Assembly: GCA_017591395.1 (NCBI GenBank)
Contig: WEDG01004059.1
Span: 27,361 to 91,360 of the forward strand
Length of the DNA stretch: 64,000 bases
Direction of reading: 5' to 3'
Origin: Schistocephalus solidus
Lineage: Eukaryota; Platyhelminthes; Cestoda; Diphyllobothriidea; Diphyllobothriidae
Shown here piece by piece: positions 53,160 to 64,000 of this stretch. The stretch's first letter is position 1; the number at the start of each line of letters is the position of its first letter. A model generated the notes under the pieces. The model did no database searches and was not told the DNA's origin. It was given only the letters and a program-made list of their open reading frames with translations. The translations under genes were made by a program, and so were the position numbers.

Positions 53160-54920
53160 AATACCTCGATCGACCTAAGTTCTCACTTGAGGTCCTGGCT
53201 TCGATCAATTTTCGGTTTTCCTTCTGACGTTAACCATTATCTTTTTGCCTGCCAAGTTAACCTCGTGACCGTTTCAAAGATGTGGAGAGCCACTTGCGAT
53301 AATTTGTCACCCCGTCCCACACCCAGCTTATGTTCGCGTATGTGCAACCAATGATCCAGCTCGCCGCATAGTCTCCTTTTTCAAGGGTAGTGAACAGGCA
53401 GAAAATATGGCCTTAAGTTTTATTCATACACGGTTTTGGAAGTTTTGCTTGGTGAAACAAAACAGCCGTTATAACCAGGCGGGTGCCAACTGGTTCATCG
53501 TGAAAACAAAACCCGATACAACCCTAACCACATGTAGGAGACTATATAGGTTGTTTCCACTGAAAATTGAACATTGTTGTTTAGGTTAAAATGGGGAATT
53601 TACGGAAAATGCCACGCTCGAGGGTTGGGCGAATTGTGGTAAGGCAGATCTCCGTAACCTTTGTAAAACTGGCTCATATTTTGATCCATGTTCAGTAGTA
53701 TACAAGTTGACCGGCGACGGTACTGGGTAAAATAACCGACTTGATCTCCAACTGCCATCTATGGCTACGAAACCAGGATCCATCCCTAACGCCTATCCAC
53801 GGTTACCCTCACAGTCATGACGGCTACCGTTAGAGAAATTTGCCTACTATTGTCCCTGGTTTTAACTTAATACTGTCCTCGAGGAAGTTTTGTATGGAAT
53901 AAAGTGGAGCTTTGCTTACACAGCGGGATTTGTTAGCCTGCATTTTCATATAACGTATCCCCTGGGTGCTAGAGAAGACTGCTGATAAATCAGTGTCCGA
54001 TGCCACGTGAGAGATCCTTTTTTCGAACTTGATGATGACGAATACAAAGTTACCAGTCATGGTAACTGTCGCATTATTTCATTTACTGCACCTGACTACT
54101 AGCTTCTGCGACCCAGTCTATCCAAATGGACAGACTGATTTGCTGACGGAACGTCAATGGGAAACTTTTCGGGTATATAGGGAGGCAAAACAGTGAATTA
54201 ACCGATGGGACGATGCATTATTTTCGTTAAAATAGAGTTGGCTCGGCTAAAAAGCTTGCTTACCTAAATATATCTCCTAGGATGGGGCCGTAAGCGTAGG
54301 TGGCCGGTCAGCCACACTTTACCCAGGAGAATTCTCATCCGATAAAATATAATAAAGGAAATAAGTACATCTGATAACGGAACTCAAAAATCTCAAATCC
54401 AAAATAGTACTTTGATGCTGCAGGTACATTGAAAAGTACATGCTCTTAGACCATCCTAGGAAGGCGTTCTTGACCTTTATATGATAAAATATTGCTACTT
54501 GCTTATAAAAGTAGGTAACATTGTGACTTTAATTATGAAGACGGAAAATGTTTTCCTGATAACTCATGGTACATGCTGAACAATTTTCCTATAGTATGTG
54601 GAGTTATGTTTGTCTCGGACATTTCTACTTGACGACTTAAAATATGCAGAAAATAATTTGCTCTGAAGCAGACTATTTAATGATAGTAAGTTAGAACACA
54701 ACGATTACGCGTAGTGTCAATGCAGCCTAATGAACCCAGTTTTCTTATTTGAAAGCCTAGTAAACATCCAAGTCGGGGTTTCTTTGGGCCTCAAGGAAGA
54801 TGCATTTAAACGTCCTACAAATCCTTTCTAGTATATTTTTGTCTTCCAATACCTTTTGTTTTAACTCTTCTTGGTGCTTCTCGCCGAGTTGTACTCGAGC
54901 CGTTTAAAATGAACTTCATT
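53160..54920. other. Stretch without recognised genes
   Basis: Mixed to AT-rich sequence. Open frames (53407-53589, 53830-54060 and others) have no family resemblance. Confidence 0.35.
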
Positions 54921-54924
54921 TCCA

Positions 54925-56380
54925 ATATGCCTATCGTGACAGCTTGATTATTAGGGAACACCCTAGCTGCTGCGACCTGCTGACCAGTTCCGTATAAGAA
55001 GAGAAGCCAGTGGGACGCTAGTTGGGAGGATAGTGCATTCTAAACAGAAGTATCGGAGAAGGGGTTGGAAGGAGTCGGCAACCAAACGAGGGCACATCCG
55101 GCCCCACGGATGTGACGTCCCAAGTAGGAGACAGTGGCGAGGTCATGCTTGAGTTAGCCTTGAGTCTGATGGACGGGTTAGGACAGCCGGAATTGACTGA
55201 TACAGGTGCACAAGTGAAGGAAAAACGTACCAGTGATAGTGTTGTGGGCAGCGTGGGCGGCCGTAGATGGCAGGAAGGAGCCAAGTTGTGATGGCGGCTG
55301 GTTTGAGTGAAGAGATGCCGCTGAAGGTAGAAGTAAGATGTCGGATATTAGGAGGGAGGTGCGGGTGCTGGCTCCGATGGAGGGACCACTCTGTTGCATT
55401 GCATCCGAACTATAGCCAGATATAGATGGACTGAGATTAGGGGATGACCTCCATCTCGTGTTATAACAGGATGCTGGTAACTAAATTCTCCATATCATGT
55501 TCATATCGAATGGTAAATCAAAATTTAATTTAAGTCGAGAGGAGATATCTGTAAGGATTGCGTTCAGCCGCGTTTAGCATTTGCATGTACAAATTCAATC
55601 GGGGTCATCAATATCGTGGCAGCTTGATTATAGGGGTAGATCCTAACTGCTATGACTTTCTGGCTGGTTCCGTACAAGAAGGGAACACGTGGGAATTCAG
55701 TTCGAAGGATATTCTATTCTGTACAGGAATATCAGAGAAGGGGTTGCTAGAAGATGACAGCGCTTCCAGTGAGGTCATTTTGGAGTCAACATTGAAGGTG
55801 ATTGCCTAGGTAGGAAAGCCGGGATTATCTGCCATGGGTATGTACGGCAAACAGCCGTGAGAGGTTCAGCGTTGCAATATTGCACCCGGATTTGAGCCAC
55901 TACTCACAAATAGTTCATACTGTTAAAGTTGGGCACTCGGTGAGATATTTCAAACACGTACCAAAATAATCTGTTCAACTCGCTGATGCTTCTCTAGATC
56001 CAAGATATTCAATTTGTGTACGTCATAGATGAGTACAAGTTTTTAGAACTGGCCCTGGCTGCTACGACCTCCTGGCCTGGTTCCGCAGAATGAGATAAGA
56101 AGTTGGATGCTAGTTGGGAGGAGAGCTTATTCTGTACAGAGATCTATCGCAGAAGGGGTTGGGAGAAGTTGGCTGCCAGATGAGGGCACGTCCAGCCGCC
56201 GCGTCTGCGAAGTCCCCAAGTGTGTGGGAGACCGTGCGGTCGTCGCGGGGCCCCCAGGGAGGTCAGGTGTGAGTCAGCCTTGAAGATGATTGGCCGGTGT
56301 GAACAGTCAGGATTGTCGAGGGCCAGAGAGCGACTGGTGTGCTCGTGCATGTAGACGCGAGAGGTTCAGCGTTCAGCTTG
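54925..56380. repeat. Three diverged tandem copies of an unidentified repeat
   Basis: Units start near 54930, 55600 and 56035. Shared words in order are TTGATTAT.GGG, CTA.CTGCTA/GCGAC.T.CTGRC, GGTTCCGYA.AA, ACG/GATGCTAGTTGGGAGGA, ATTCTRWACAGA, AGAAGGGGTTGG and GAGGTCA. Units 2 and 3 both end with GAGAGGTTCAGCGTT. Unit length is about 400-600 bp. No coding capacity or known family was recognised. Confidence 0.6.
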
Positions 56381-56389
56381 TTTAACGAA

Positions 56390-57535
56390 AACTTGCATTG
56401 AATAAGCCAGTGCAATGACTTCCAAGCTATTTTCAAAGGAGAAGATTCCCTTCACGTTGCTTGCCTTATCAGTTTACGCTCAGTCTGTGCAACAAATGTT
56501 TTTGACAGGAGATGCTTTTGTACTAGATGAAAATCGTGAGAGACACGTTTATTGTCCAAAGGAGGATTTTGGAGTAATTTGTTTGCATATGTAGCCAGTT
56601 CATGAGTGTGAATCCAAGAGATTTGATTTCTTTTCACTGAACCAAATCGATCTGAGTTCGGGGATTTCTGATAATAAACTGAAGGAGTTACAAGCTGAAG
56701 CACAGTCATTAGGACTTAACTTCGTTATGGTGAAATGCAAGTTGAAATTTATACCCAATGCGAGCACATGCATTTAAGCCTTTCTGAATTCTCATGACGA
56801 TCCATTTACAACATAACTTAGCTAGAAGCAGCCCCCTTTGGTGACATCCTTCACCGGGATCGAAGAGCTGTAGGCCCGGAAAATTCACCACACAACAAAG
56901 AAGAAACGACGGTACTGTCGGCATTGCATGCATTTAAACTGACAGGAAAAGATGTCAAGTAGAAGCATTTAGAAAAGACGAAGTCTAAGCACTTGAAGAC
57001 AGCAACAGTGAAATGAGTAAAGAACTACCTGGAAATGGTATGGGTTGGTATGACAACATTAACACCTAAAGTTGACCATTTTCAGATTTTTCGACTATAT
57101 GTTTGACGGAAAAGGAACAAGAAAAGCGTTTCCTGTTGATGGTCTTGTCGTTGCATCTACGGCATAGACGCTGAACAGGTTTTTTTAAATGGAGTGAAGC
57201 CTCACTTTTGGCATGAGCCCAGACTGGGGTCGGCGTGATCGATTGCAGGGGGAAGAGGCCGGTGCCCCTCCGACTCTCAAACGCTGACCCCTGTCCTCAC
57301 AGTTATCGTCACCGCATATCGTATCGTTGTCTTCCTCTCAATGTCAGCATCCACTCGTACCGGCCCTGCAGGTGCCCACAGCATTGCTCTCCCCACCGGT
57401 TATCCAACGGTCATGAGAGAATTCCACCCACTGCATACGGGACATATCTGCATGTAACGCTCCCTTCCTTAATTTCTTTGTACCTTTCTTACTAATAGAA
57501 TCCATTTCCTACATTTATGCTGTTTCTTCTAATGA
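56390..57535. other. Stretch without recognised genes
   Basis: AT-rich to 57180, then a C-rich part. A plus-strand frame at 57235-57495 is not related to any family I know. Confidence 0.35.
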
Positions 57536-57539
57536 CTGC

Positions 57540-57759
57540 TGTATTCACGGGATCGGCATGGGGCTTAGCGACTCTTTTAAGTAATCGCACCAACTAAAAC
57601 GACTACAGGTGCTTTACTCGTCCGTGTGTATGCCAACCTCGGAGCCTTCGGCCGCTACACCAGGTCGTTTAACTCTCAATAATTACATCTTGCATAAACT
57701 CTGTTTTGCCCTATATTAATGATTTAGGATTAGTTATATCGTCGTTCGAGTCGACAACA
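57540..57759 (+). repeat. 5' LTR
   Basis: Begins TGTATTCACGG and ends GTCGACAACA. Aligned to the 3' LTR it shares CCAGGTCGTTTNACNCTCAA, ATTACATCTTGCATAAACTC and GTCGACAACAG. The two LTRs differ by many substitutions and small gaps, so the insertion is old. Confidence 0.7.
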
Positions 57760-57760
57760 G

Positions 57761-57778
57761 AGGTGACCTTTCGACTTG
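57761..57778 (+). other. Primer-binding site, tRNA-Trp-like
   Basis: AGGTGACCTTTCGACTTG, one base after the LTR, resembles the complement of the 3' end of tRNA-Trp (TGGTGACCCCGACGTG). CsRn1-type elements are known to use this primer. Confidence 0.5.
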
Positions 57779-57855
57779 CACGCTTACGCCTTTATTCTAT
57801 TACTGATATTCACCTCTTGCATATAGTCCATTTTCTCCAATTGTGACTCCTAAAA

Positions 57856-58600
57856 ATGCCCTCTACGGATGATAAAGACGCCGCTATCCCTCTTAATGGA
57901 ATTGTTATATCTCTCTCTGACTTCTGGCAGCATGCGCCCGAACTTTATTCTTCCGTATTGAACCTAACTTTAACTCTGCCAGCGTTACACGTGAAAACAG
58001 ACATGTATTATAGATTGGTTGAGACTCTTCCTCCCACTATCCTTTCGCAAGTGTAGACATTTTTACGTGACCCTCTATCGGATACTCCATATTCCAAGCG
58101 TAAGGCTGATCTTTTCTGCCTGACCACAGTTTCTGCTGGCCAGCGTTATCAAGTACTCATAAAAAGGGAGGCAATAGGTGATCGCAAGCTATCGTATCTC
58201 CTGCGTCGGATGCGTTCTCTTGTTTGGAACATGACCATCGACGGTAAGTTCTTTAAGGAGATGTTCTTGGAATGTTTGCCAAGCTCTGACCAGACAATTT
58301 TGGCCTCTTGCTCAGATGGCAGATCGCATGATGGAGGTGGAGCACCTGCCTTCCACGACAGGTTTCACAGCCCCTAAGTTCATCCACATCCGACTTAAAT
58401 GAACTGAAGGCACAGATTGCCCAATTACCGGGGTTGGTTGCCAATCTACAGCTGCCCCGATGTGATGGCCCACCTAGACGTTCTTTTAGTCGCAACCGTC
58501 ATCGTTGCCGTTCTTGGCCTAGGATTGCAAATATGTGTTGGTATTAGGTTAACTTTGGCAATTAGGCAAGACGTTGTGTCCAACCCTGTCCCAGCAAGTC
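57856..58600 (+). pseudogene. gag of the CsRn1-like element
   Basis: Starts MPSTDDKDAAIPLNGIVIS. An in-frame TAG at 58054 interrupts it, after which TFLRDPLSDTPYSKRKADLF and LSYLLRRMRSLVWNM continue in the same frame, typical of this gag. The knuckle lies near 58530-58590 in a shifted frame, with Cys-Trp-Tyr, a stop at the expected His, then ARRCVQPC. It would bind genomic RNA in the active element. Confidence 0.75.
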
Positions 58601-58639
58601 CTCGCAGGGAAACTCCTCGGCCGCAGAGTAAATGCGGCC

Positions 58640-58960
58640 GAGCTCTCCCGGCAACTAACAGTCACACGTTTTTTGACTGTGATATGAAGAGTGGCAGGCG
58701 TTTCTTAGTCGACACTGGTGCTGAAATCAGTGTTATTCCTCCTACCCCCACCGACCAACGTTGCCCAAACTATGGTCCTTTCCTCCAGGCCGTAAACTCT
58801 TCCCCCACCGCAACTTTTGGATCCCAATTCCTCTCCCTCCACATAGGTCTCAGGCGACACTTCCTGTGGATCTTCATAGTGGCCGAGGTTCCTACTGCTA
58901 TTCTTGGGGCTGAATTTCTAGCCGCTTTTGACCTTGTGGTTGACTGCAGGCAAATTCACC
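58640..58960 (+). pseudogene. Protease of the CsRn1-like element
   Basis: The retropepsin active site RFLVDTGAEISVIPP is intact near 58700-58745, and the second conserved segment AILGAEFLAAFDLVVD near 58893-58940 also fits. The frame is open from 58417 to 59457. Confidence 0.8.
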
Positions 58961-58999
58961 TTCATGATCGCGCCACTACCCTCTCTGTCAAGGGCTTTC

Positions 59000-59860
59000 C
59001 ATCATCCCCCATTTCCAACCGTCTGTCTGTCCTTGAACTTAATCCCGACTTTCCCTTTCGTCAACTTTTAACGATATATCCTAATCCTACTAAGCCACAC
59101 TTTTCTAATTTCTCATTGCCCCATGATATAGTTCATAATATAAAAAAGACTGGTCCTCCCGTTTTTATCGCCGCCGCGGTCTTGCTTCCGCCCGTCTTAT
59201 GGCTGCTAAAGCTGGATTCGATCATATGTTGCAGTAAGAGATTATTAGACAGTCTGAAAGTTGCTGGGCATCTCCCTTGCAAATGGTTCCTAAACCACAG
59301 ACGGATGATTGGTGGCCTTGCGGTGACTATAGAGCCCTCTAATATCAACATGCCCGATCGGTACCTGCTTTCTCATCTTATGAACTTTGCTGGAGCTCTT
59401 TCTGGTAAAACCGTTTTCTCGGAGCTCGATTTGATCCAGGTTTTTATCAAATTCTGATTGTGGCTGATGACAATCCCAAAACGGCAGTGATGACACCTTT
59501 AGGTTTATTTGATTTTCTCCGTGTGCCTTTTGGTCATCGAAATGCCTCATAGAATTTTCAACGCTTCATTGACCGTGTTTTACATGGTCTCCCTTTTGTC
59601 TCTGCATATACTGACGATGCGCTCATCGCCAGTCGGGATGCTGATGGACATCTTCAACACCTTACTCTAGTTTTCGACCGATTCCAGCAGTTCGGTGTGA
59701 CCTTGAATCTTGCCAAATATGTTCTAGGAGCCACTTCACTCGAGTTCTTAGGTCACCAGATCGACTCCAACGGCATTCGTTCTCTTTCCTCAAAGGTCGC
59801 TGCCATTCGGGACTTTCCACCCTCCCACCTCAAAGTGTCACCTGCAGCGGTTCCTTGGTA
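59000..59860 (+). pseudogene. Reverse transcriptase of the CsRn1-like element
   Basis: Early RT blocks (YLLSHLMNFAGALSGKTVFS) end at a TGA near 59455. The rest is in other frames. FVSAYTDDALIASRD near 59600-59640 gives the catalytic box YTDD. SLEFLGHQIDSNGIRSLSSK lies near 59735-59795. Several frameshifts and stops. Confidence 0.78.
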
Positions 59861-60350
59861 TGGTAAACTTTTATTGCCGGCTCCTCCCGAACTGTGCTGA
59901 CACCATCCTCCCGCTGACTAGTCTCCTCTCCGGTTCTATGCGTACCCGCGCGTCATTTGACCAGGTAAAAGCCCTTTTGGCTGATGCTACCTTCCTGACT
60001 CACTTTCATGATTGTGAACCCCTTTATCTGATGGTCGATGCTTCCAATGTTGCTGTTGGAGCGGTTCTCCAACAAAATCTCCCAGACTCCACTTTGCCTT
60101 TGACTTTCTTTTCAAAGAAACTATCCAAGGTCGAGACCAGCTACAGCGCATTCGGGAGTGAACTTCTTGCCGTTTACCTTGCAGGTATTTACTGGTATGT
60201 CGAGATTTTACAATATTCGCAGATTACAAGCCAGTAACCTTCGCTTTGCTTTCACAATCGGACAAACTAAACCCCCGGGAAATCCAACAACTGGACTATA
60301 TTTCACAGTTCAGACATCCACCACATTGACAGGTCACGGAATGAGGTAGC
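59860..60350 (+). pseudogene. RNase H of the CsRn1-like element
   Basis: MVNFYCRLLPNCADTILPLT precedes it, then LYLMVDASNVAVGAVLQQNL (first catalytic Asp kept) and YSAFGSELLAVYLA (catalytic Glu kept). After about 60200 the frame shifts. Confidence 0.75.
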
Positions 60351-60479
60351 TGACAGTCTGTCCAGGCCCTCTATCGCTCACCTCCAGCTTTATCCTGGGA
60401 TAGCGCTGGCTGAGATGGCCGCTTAACAACGCCGTGTTGGTTCACCTTGTGACGAGGATGTTTCTGGACTCCACCTCCA

Positions 60480-61670
60480 GGAGCTGCCACTCACTACTGG
60501 CAACGGGACAATTCTATGCGACGTTTCCACTCTTTCCTACCATCCTTTTGTGACGCCGTCTCACCACCGCAAGGTCTTCCCCCTGCACAACCTTTCTCAG
60601 CCTGGGAGCTGATCTACCGACAAGCTGGTTTCCGAACGCGTCGTCTGGCCTGGAATGCACGAGGACTTGAAAGCTTAGACGCGGGCTTGTCTCGGCTGTC
60701 AACGGAACAAAGTCCAGCGGCACAACAAAGTCCCCATCGGCACATTTCCTTGCCCTGGGGCAAGATTCAGCCACGAAAACCTAAACATTTTAGGCCCCCT
60801 GCCTCTGTGCAGTGGTTGTTTCTATCCCCTCACTCGTGTGCATCGATTCACCCGGTGGTTGAAGCTAGTCCTCTGCATGATGTTGCTGCTTCAAAGGTGG
60901 TCAAGGCTGTCTTCAGTCGTTGGGTTGCCGTTTTCAGTGCCCCGTCTACTATCATGACAAACCGCGGTGCCCAATTCGAATCTAAACTCTTCCACTCACT
61001 CCTCTACTTTTTAGGCTGTACACGCATTCGCACGACAGCCTATTACCCGGCCGCCAACGGGATTTTCGAGTGGTTCCATCGCCAGCTGAAGGCCTCCCTA
61101 CGCGCCACGGACGACCCGGAGAACTGGATGGATCATCTTCCCTTGGTCCTGTTGGGCATCCGCTCCGCTCTCGATTCGGACCTTGACTGTTCCGCCGCTG
61201 AATTGGTTTTCGGCGCCACTGTCCGACTTCCTAGTGAAATGATCTCGCCAACTCCTTAAGGTGCGGTCGAGGATCCTATCAAACTCCTGCACCGTCTCCG
61301 GCAGTTTATGCGTACGCCTTCCTATGTTCCGCCCACGTCCTGTGTCTCCGAATCTTATATTGAGAAAGACTTGGCGAACTGCTCTCACATTTATCTCCGA
61401 TGTGATCGAGTCCGTCGGCCGTTGGAACCACCCTATGATGGTCCATTCTGGGTCATCTCTCGAGAGAAGAAGACCTTCTGCATCCATCGCGGAACTCGAG
61501 AGCAAGTCGTGAGTGTGGACCACTTCAAAATTGCTGTTCCGGACACTCCACCGGATGAGCTCTGTGGTCCCCCCCCCCTGCTCCTTCGACTCTCCGAAAC
61601 TCTTTTCTACCGTCCCGCATATTCCCTCTTCCACCATGTCCGGTATCATCAACTGCCAGCACATCCAACT
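60480..61670 (+). pseudogene. Integrase of the CsRn1-like element
   Basis: The HHCC zinc region lies near 60550-60720 in mixed frames (TRACLGCQRNKV). In the core, the first catalytic Asp is replaced by His (VHRFTRW near 60840) and the second by Asn (TNRGAQFESKLF near 60957). The Glu remains in NGIFEWFHRQLKA near 61060. The C-terminal part (YDGPFWVISREKKTFCI near 61434) follows in another frame. Two lost catalytic residues mean it cannot integrate. Confidence 0.78.
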
Positions 61671-61837
61671 TAAATACTCCAGCCAAGAAGCATAACCACT
61701 TTTCTGCTACGCAACCTGTATATATCACGCACAGTGGTCGGCACGTTCATTTTCCTGATCGGTGTGTCACTCACTTCTATTAAACTGGTGCACATCCTTC
61801 GTTGTCGTTTCACACCGCCCTCTGGACTGGGGGGTAC

Positions 61838-62061
61838 TGTGCCGAGGTGTCAGACTATCTCACCTTCAGCTAACTGTTCATACTTCTTTAACTGAATTGC
61901 TTGTTTTACTGAACGCGAAAAAATTGACTAAGCCCTTACTCGTGGAGCATGTGCTTCATTGCCAGGTCGTTTGACACTCAATCATTACATCTTGCATAAA
62001 CTCTGTCTTGCCTTAAATTAAGGATTTGGGATAAGTCATACCGCCGTTAGCGTCGACAACA
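61838..62061 (+). repeat. 3' LTR
   Basis: Starts TGTGCCGAGGTGTCAG right after a short purine run (CTGGGGGGTAC, the polypurine tract) and ends GTCGACAACA. Length 224 bp, close to the 220 bp of the 5' LTR. Confidence 0.7.
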
Positions 62062-62069
62062 GACTAACG

Positions 62070-62515
62070 CGTCTTGTCAAAAGTGCACGATAGTCTCTTT
62101 GTATATTTGGGGTAGCTGGTGTAAACGGCCGCCTTGCGTTAAGCATTCTGACGAAGGGGCAATATAAAGGGAACTAGACGACCAGATCACAGCGACCACG
62201 GCGCATTCGGTTATCAACAATGAGGCATCTGGATCCGGTGTTACGTTTGTCATTAGCCCAAACTTGGTTACGATGTAGGGGGACAAAAACGAGAATTTAG
62301 TACGTGTCACGTAAATCGAACGCCAGTGTAGAGCCTTGTTCTGAGGGGTGACATGAAATAATGAAGATATAACAGGGAGCGAACTGAATCATTTTTTTCA
62401 GTTATACATAAATTGCAATGTTTAAATTAAAAATTGATGTGGCAAACACGTGATTTCAGTAATTTATCACCAGGAGGTGCAATTACATGGAAATGGAGCC
62501 GTGAGCTATGTGTGT
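62070..62515. other. Stretch without recognised features
   Basis: Short spacer between the LTR element and the LINE 3' end; nothing recognised. Confidence 0.4.
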
Positions 62516-62519
62516 GCCC

Positions 62520-63502
62520 TCCCCCCCTAAGCTCCGACATACAGTCACCGCACCCGCCTCCACTGCCCTCACTGCTCCCGCACATTTACACACCGCATGG
62601 GCCTATGAGGACACATGCGCTTCCATGACAACCTGCGGTAAACCACCGGAGGCTAAGCCACATCAGCGCACACCATCTTCACTAATACATAGACAACACC
62701 CTCACAATCCTCATAATGTACCTGATAAAATCACGGTTTCCTAAAAACCGTGGCTGGGAAGGCTGCCAATCTGACGCTTACACCAGACCACGCCATCGGC
62801 CCAGTGTATGTGCTGAGTGTGTCGAGTGGCCAACCAGTGGACTGGGAGTCAGATGGCGATGGCTGCTCCATATCCCCTGAGTTAGTGAATCCTGGTGTGT
62901 GCGTTGTGGGGACCATGTCGTGCTGTGGCGCGCGAAGACAGGTGCGCCTACCCGTCCGCCAATGCGCCTACTCCCACCTCAGACAACTGACTGGCTCTGA
63001 TGGTGGTTTGATTGTGGGGGTGGGGGAGAGAGTGTGGTCAGCAGCTCAGCGCATTTTCCTCACTATAAACAATCTGCGCGCTTGAAACAATCACGGTACG
63101 CTAAAAGCCGTGGCTTGGAAGGTTGACAACTGACGGGATAAATCGGACCGCGTGGTCAGCCTAATGTGTGTTTTGTGTGGAGTGGCGGACCGAGAGTCAG
63201 GCTGCAATGGCTCCTTGTTAATGTGGCCTTTATGGCATTCCCACTCCGTGGGATCCGAGTCAGGTGTGGTGGTGCACCCAAGGGCGACTCCGGCCGCGCA
63301 ACCCACCTGCGGCCCTCTCCTATCTCCGGTCTTCTTGACTCTGTTTTGACACCGGGCTCAGGTGGGAGAGGAGGAGAGAGAACGGTAGCTGCAGCGCAAG
63401 TCTACTATCACTTAAAACTAATTTACGCGCAAGTCTGCATCCCTGCACCACATGGTGTGGAGCATACGGTAGACCTCGTCAAAATCGACGGTCGAACTGT
63501 CA
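62520..63502 (+). mobile_element. Zinc-finger LINE, copy E, 5'-truncated 3' end
   Basis: Starts inside the last zinc fingers (CTCCGACATACAGTCACCGC, then HCPHCSRTFTHRMGL-like codons and HDNLR with a stop). It contains the full two-monomer 3' UTR: AAAACCGTGGCTGGGAAGGCTGCC near 62743 and AAAAGCCGTGGCTTGGAAGG near 63101. It ends ATCGACGGTCGAACTGTCAGT, exactly where copy D begins. No poly(A). Confidence 0.8.
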
Positions 63503-64000
63503 GTGGGTTGTAGAGGTACTAGTGGGGTTAGCACCACACAGATAGCACTTGGTCGCTCCATTTGTCTCGTACAGGTGTTGAATGCTCCTGTGGCCGCCTC
63601 AAACTGGTACCCAACTCTCGCCTGTGGCTCCTCGAAGTTGGGTTTATCCCAGCGGCCATTTCCCGGGCAACCGTCACGACCGACGAACTAAGCCAGGTGA
63701 TGGTCTCCGGTGTTGTGTGTGCCTCCACACTCGGTATGTATGACTCCCGAACTTACCACCTCTCGCCTCTCAAAAATTCCTACGGTGGGGTGACAGCAAC
63801 CCCGTAGGTGGCCCAGGCTGAATCGGGTTGTTCTCCCACTAAAACAAAACCGTGACCCATAGTGGAGTTCGGCAGCCGTCTGGGATGTCCGAGCAGCCCT
63901 ATTTAGGGATAGCACTGCTTGCCTCTTTGCGGAGGAAGGGCTTGAAAATATGCCCTAAACAAATGCTGGTTATCACGTCTTCTGCAGCCGGCCGCGGCTC
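63503..64000 (+). mobile_element. Zinc-finger LINE, copy D, 5' end (runs off the window)
   Basis: The 5' UTR aligns base for base over most of its length with 37686-38175 of copy B: TAGCACCACACAGATAGCA, GGTCGCTCCATTTGTCTCGT, TGGCTCCTCGAAGTTGGGTT, CTCCCACTAAAACAAAACC and AAACAAATGCTGGTTATCACG. Coding parts would lie beyond 64000. Confidence 0.8.

Larger units (their letters stand above)
57540..62061 (+). mobile_element. Ty3/Gypsy LTR retrotransposon of the CsRn1 type, decayed
   Basis: A 4.5-kb element with related ends of about 220 bp, a primer-binding site like that for tRNA-Trp, gag with a CHCC-type knuckle, then protease, RT, RNase H and integrase in the Gypsy order. CsRn1-type assignment rests on the CHCC (not CCHC) knuckle, the tRNA-Trp site and strong recall of flatworm pol sequences. 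Stops and frameshifts break every domain, and two integrase catalytic positions are changed. No envelope-like frame was seen. No clear target-site duplication was found. Confidence 0.85.

Noticed and set aside
61098..61664. Minus-strand open frame of 188 codons
   Set aside because: It is the reverse strand of the integrase region of the CsRn1-like element and has no family match of its own.
57534..62066. Target-site duplication of the LTR element
   Set aside because: The 5 bases on each side (ACTGC and GACTA) do not match; old divergence or a shifted boundary could hide one, but none is claimed.

Overview
Organism. The window is eukaryotic and intron-rich, and it looks like a flatworm, most likely a diphyllobothriidean tapeworm (Spirometra/Schistocephalus type). 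Three things point there. Introns of 30-47 nt sit beside introns of several kilobases. The repeats include an RTE-like LINE with C-terminal C2H2 zinc fingers and a Ty3/Gypsy element of the CsRn1 type, a kind known from trematodes and cestodes. Host genes are spread over many kilobases between abundant retroelement debris. There is no rRNA, operon or CRISPR signal. The genus is an inference from recognised repeat families.

Host genes. Three are recognised. NOP14 (+, about 2.76-17.79 kb) is split into short exons; its N-terminal and C-terminal parts are readable but the central part was not found. UTP4/cirhin (-, 29.04-22.80 kb) can be built as eight phase-consistent exons giving about 819 residues. 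Both encode small-subunit processome proteins, and they are convergent neighbours. ATP synthase subunit g (+, 43.38-43.80 kb) has two exons split by a 35-nt intron. A two-exon DUF4806-like fragment lies at 31.7-32.1 kb, just after a decayed transposase-domain gene (29.9-31.5 kb). Possible exons of unknown genes lie at 18.2-19.3 kb.

Mobile elements by region. 0.3-1.3 kb: antisense CR1/Jockey-like LINE reverse transcriptase remnant. 8-18 kb (NOP14 introns): a LINE fragment, tRNA-derived SINEs including a large inverted pair, SINEs that share the LINE tail (one with an 11-bp target-site duplication), and a trinucleotide repeat. 34-35 kb: a second CR1-like remnant. 37.7-42.4 kb: a complete-length but broken LINE inserted inside a tRNA-type SINE. 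46.9-53.2 kb: a second, antisense LINE broken by about 1 kb of unrelated DNA, preceded head-on by a tail-sharing SINE and by another LINE 3' end. 54.9-56.4 kb: three diverged tandem copies of an unidentified repeat. 57.5-62.1 kb: a decayed CsRn1-like LTR retrotransposon. 62.5-64 kb: a 5'-truncated LINE whose 3' end is joined directly to the 5' end of another LINE that leaves the window.

How the parts relate. The most notable system is the LINE/SINE pair. The SINE carries the same 3' tail as the zinc-finger LINE and so was probably mobilised by it, and both element types repeatedly land exactly at the end of an existing copy, making head-to-tail chains. All element copies seen are broken by stops, frameshifts or deletions.
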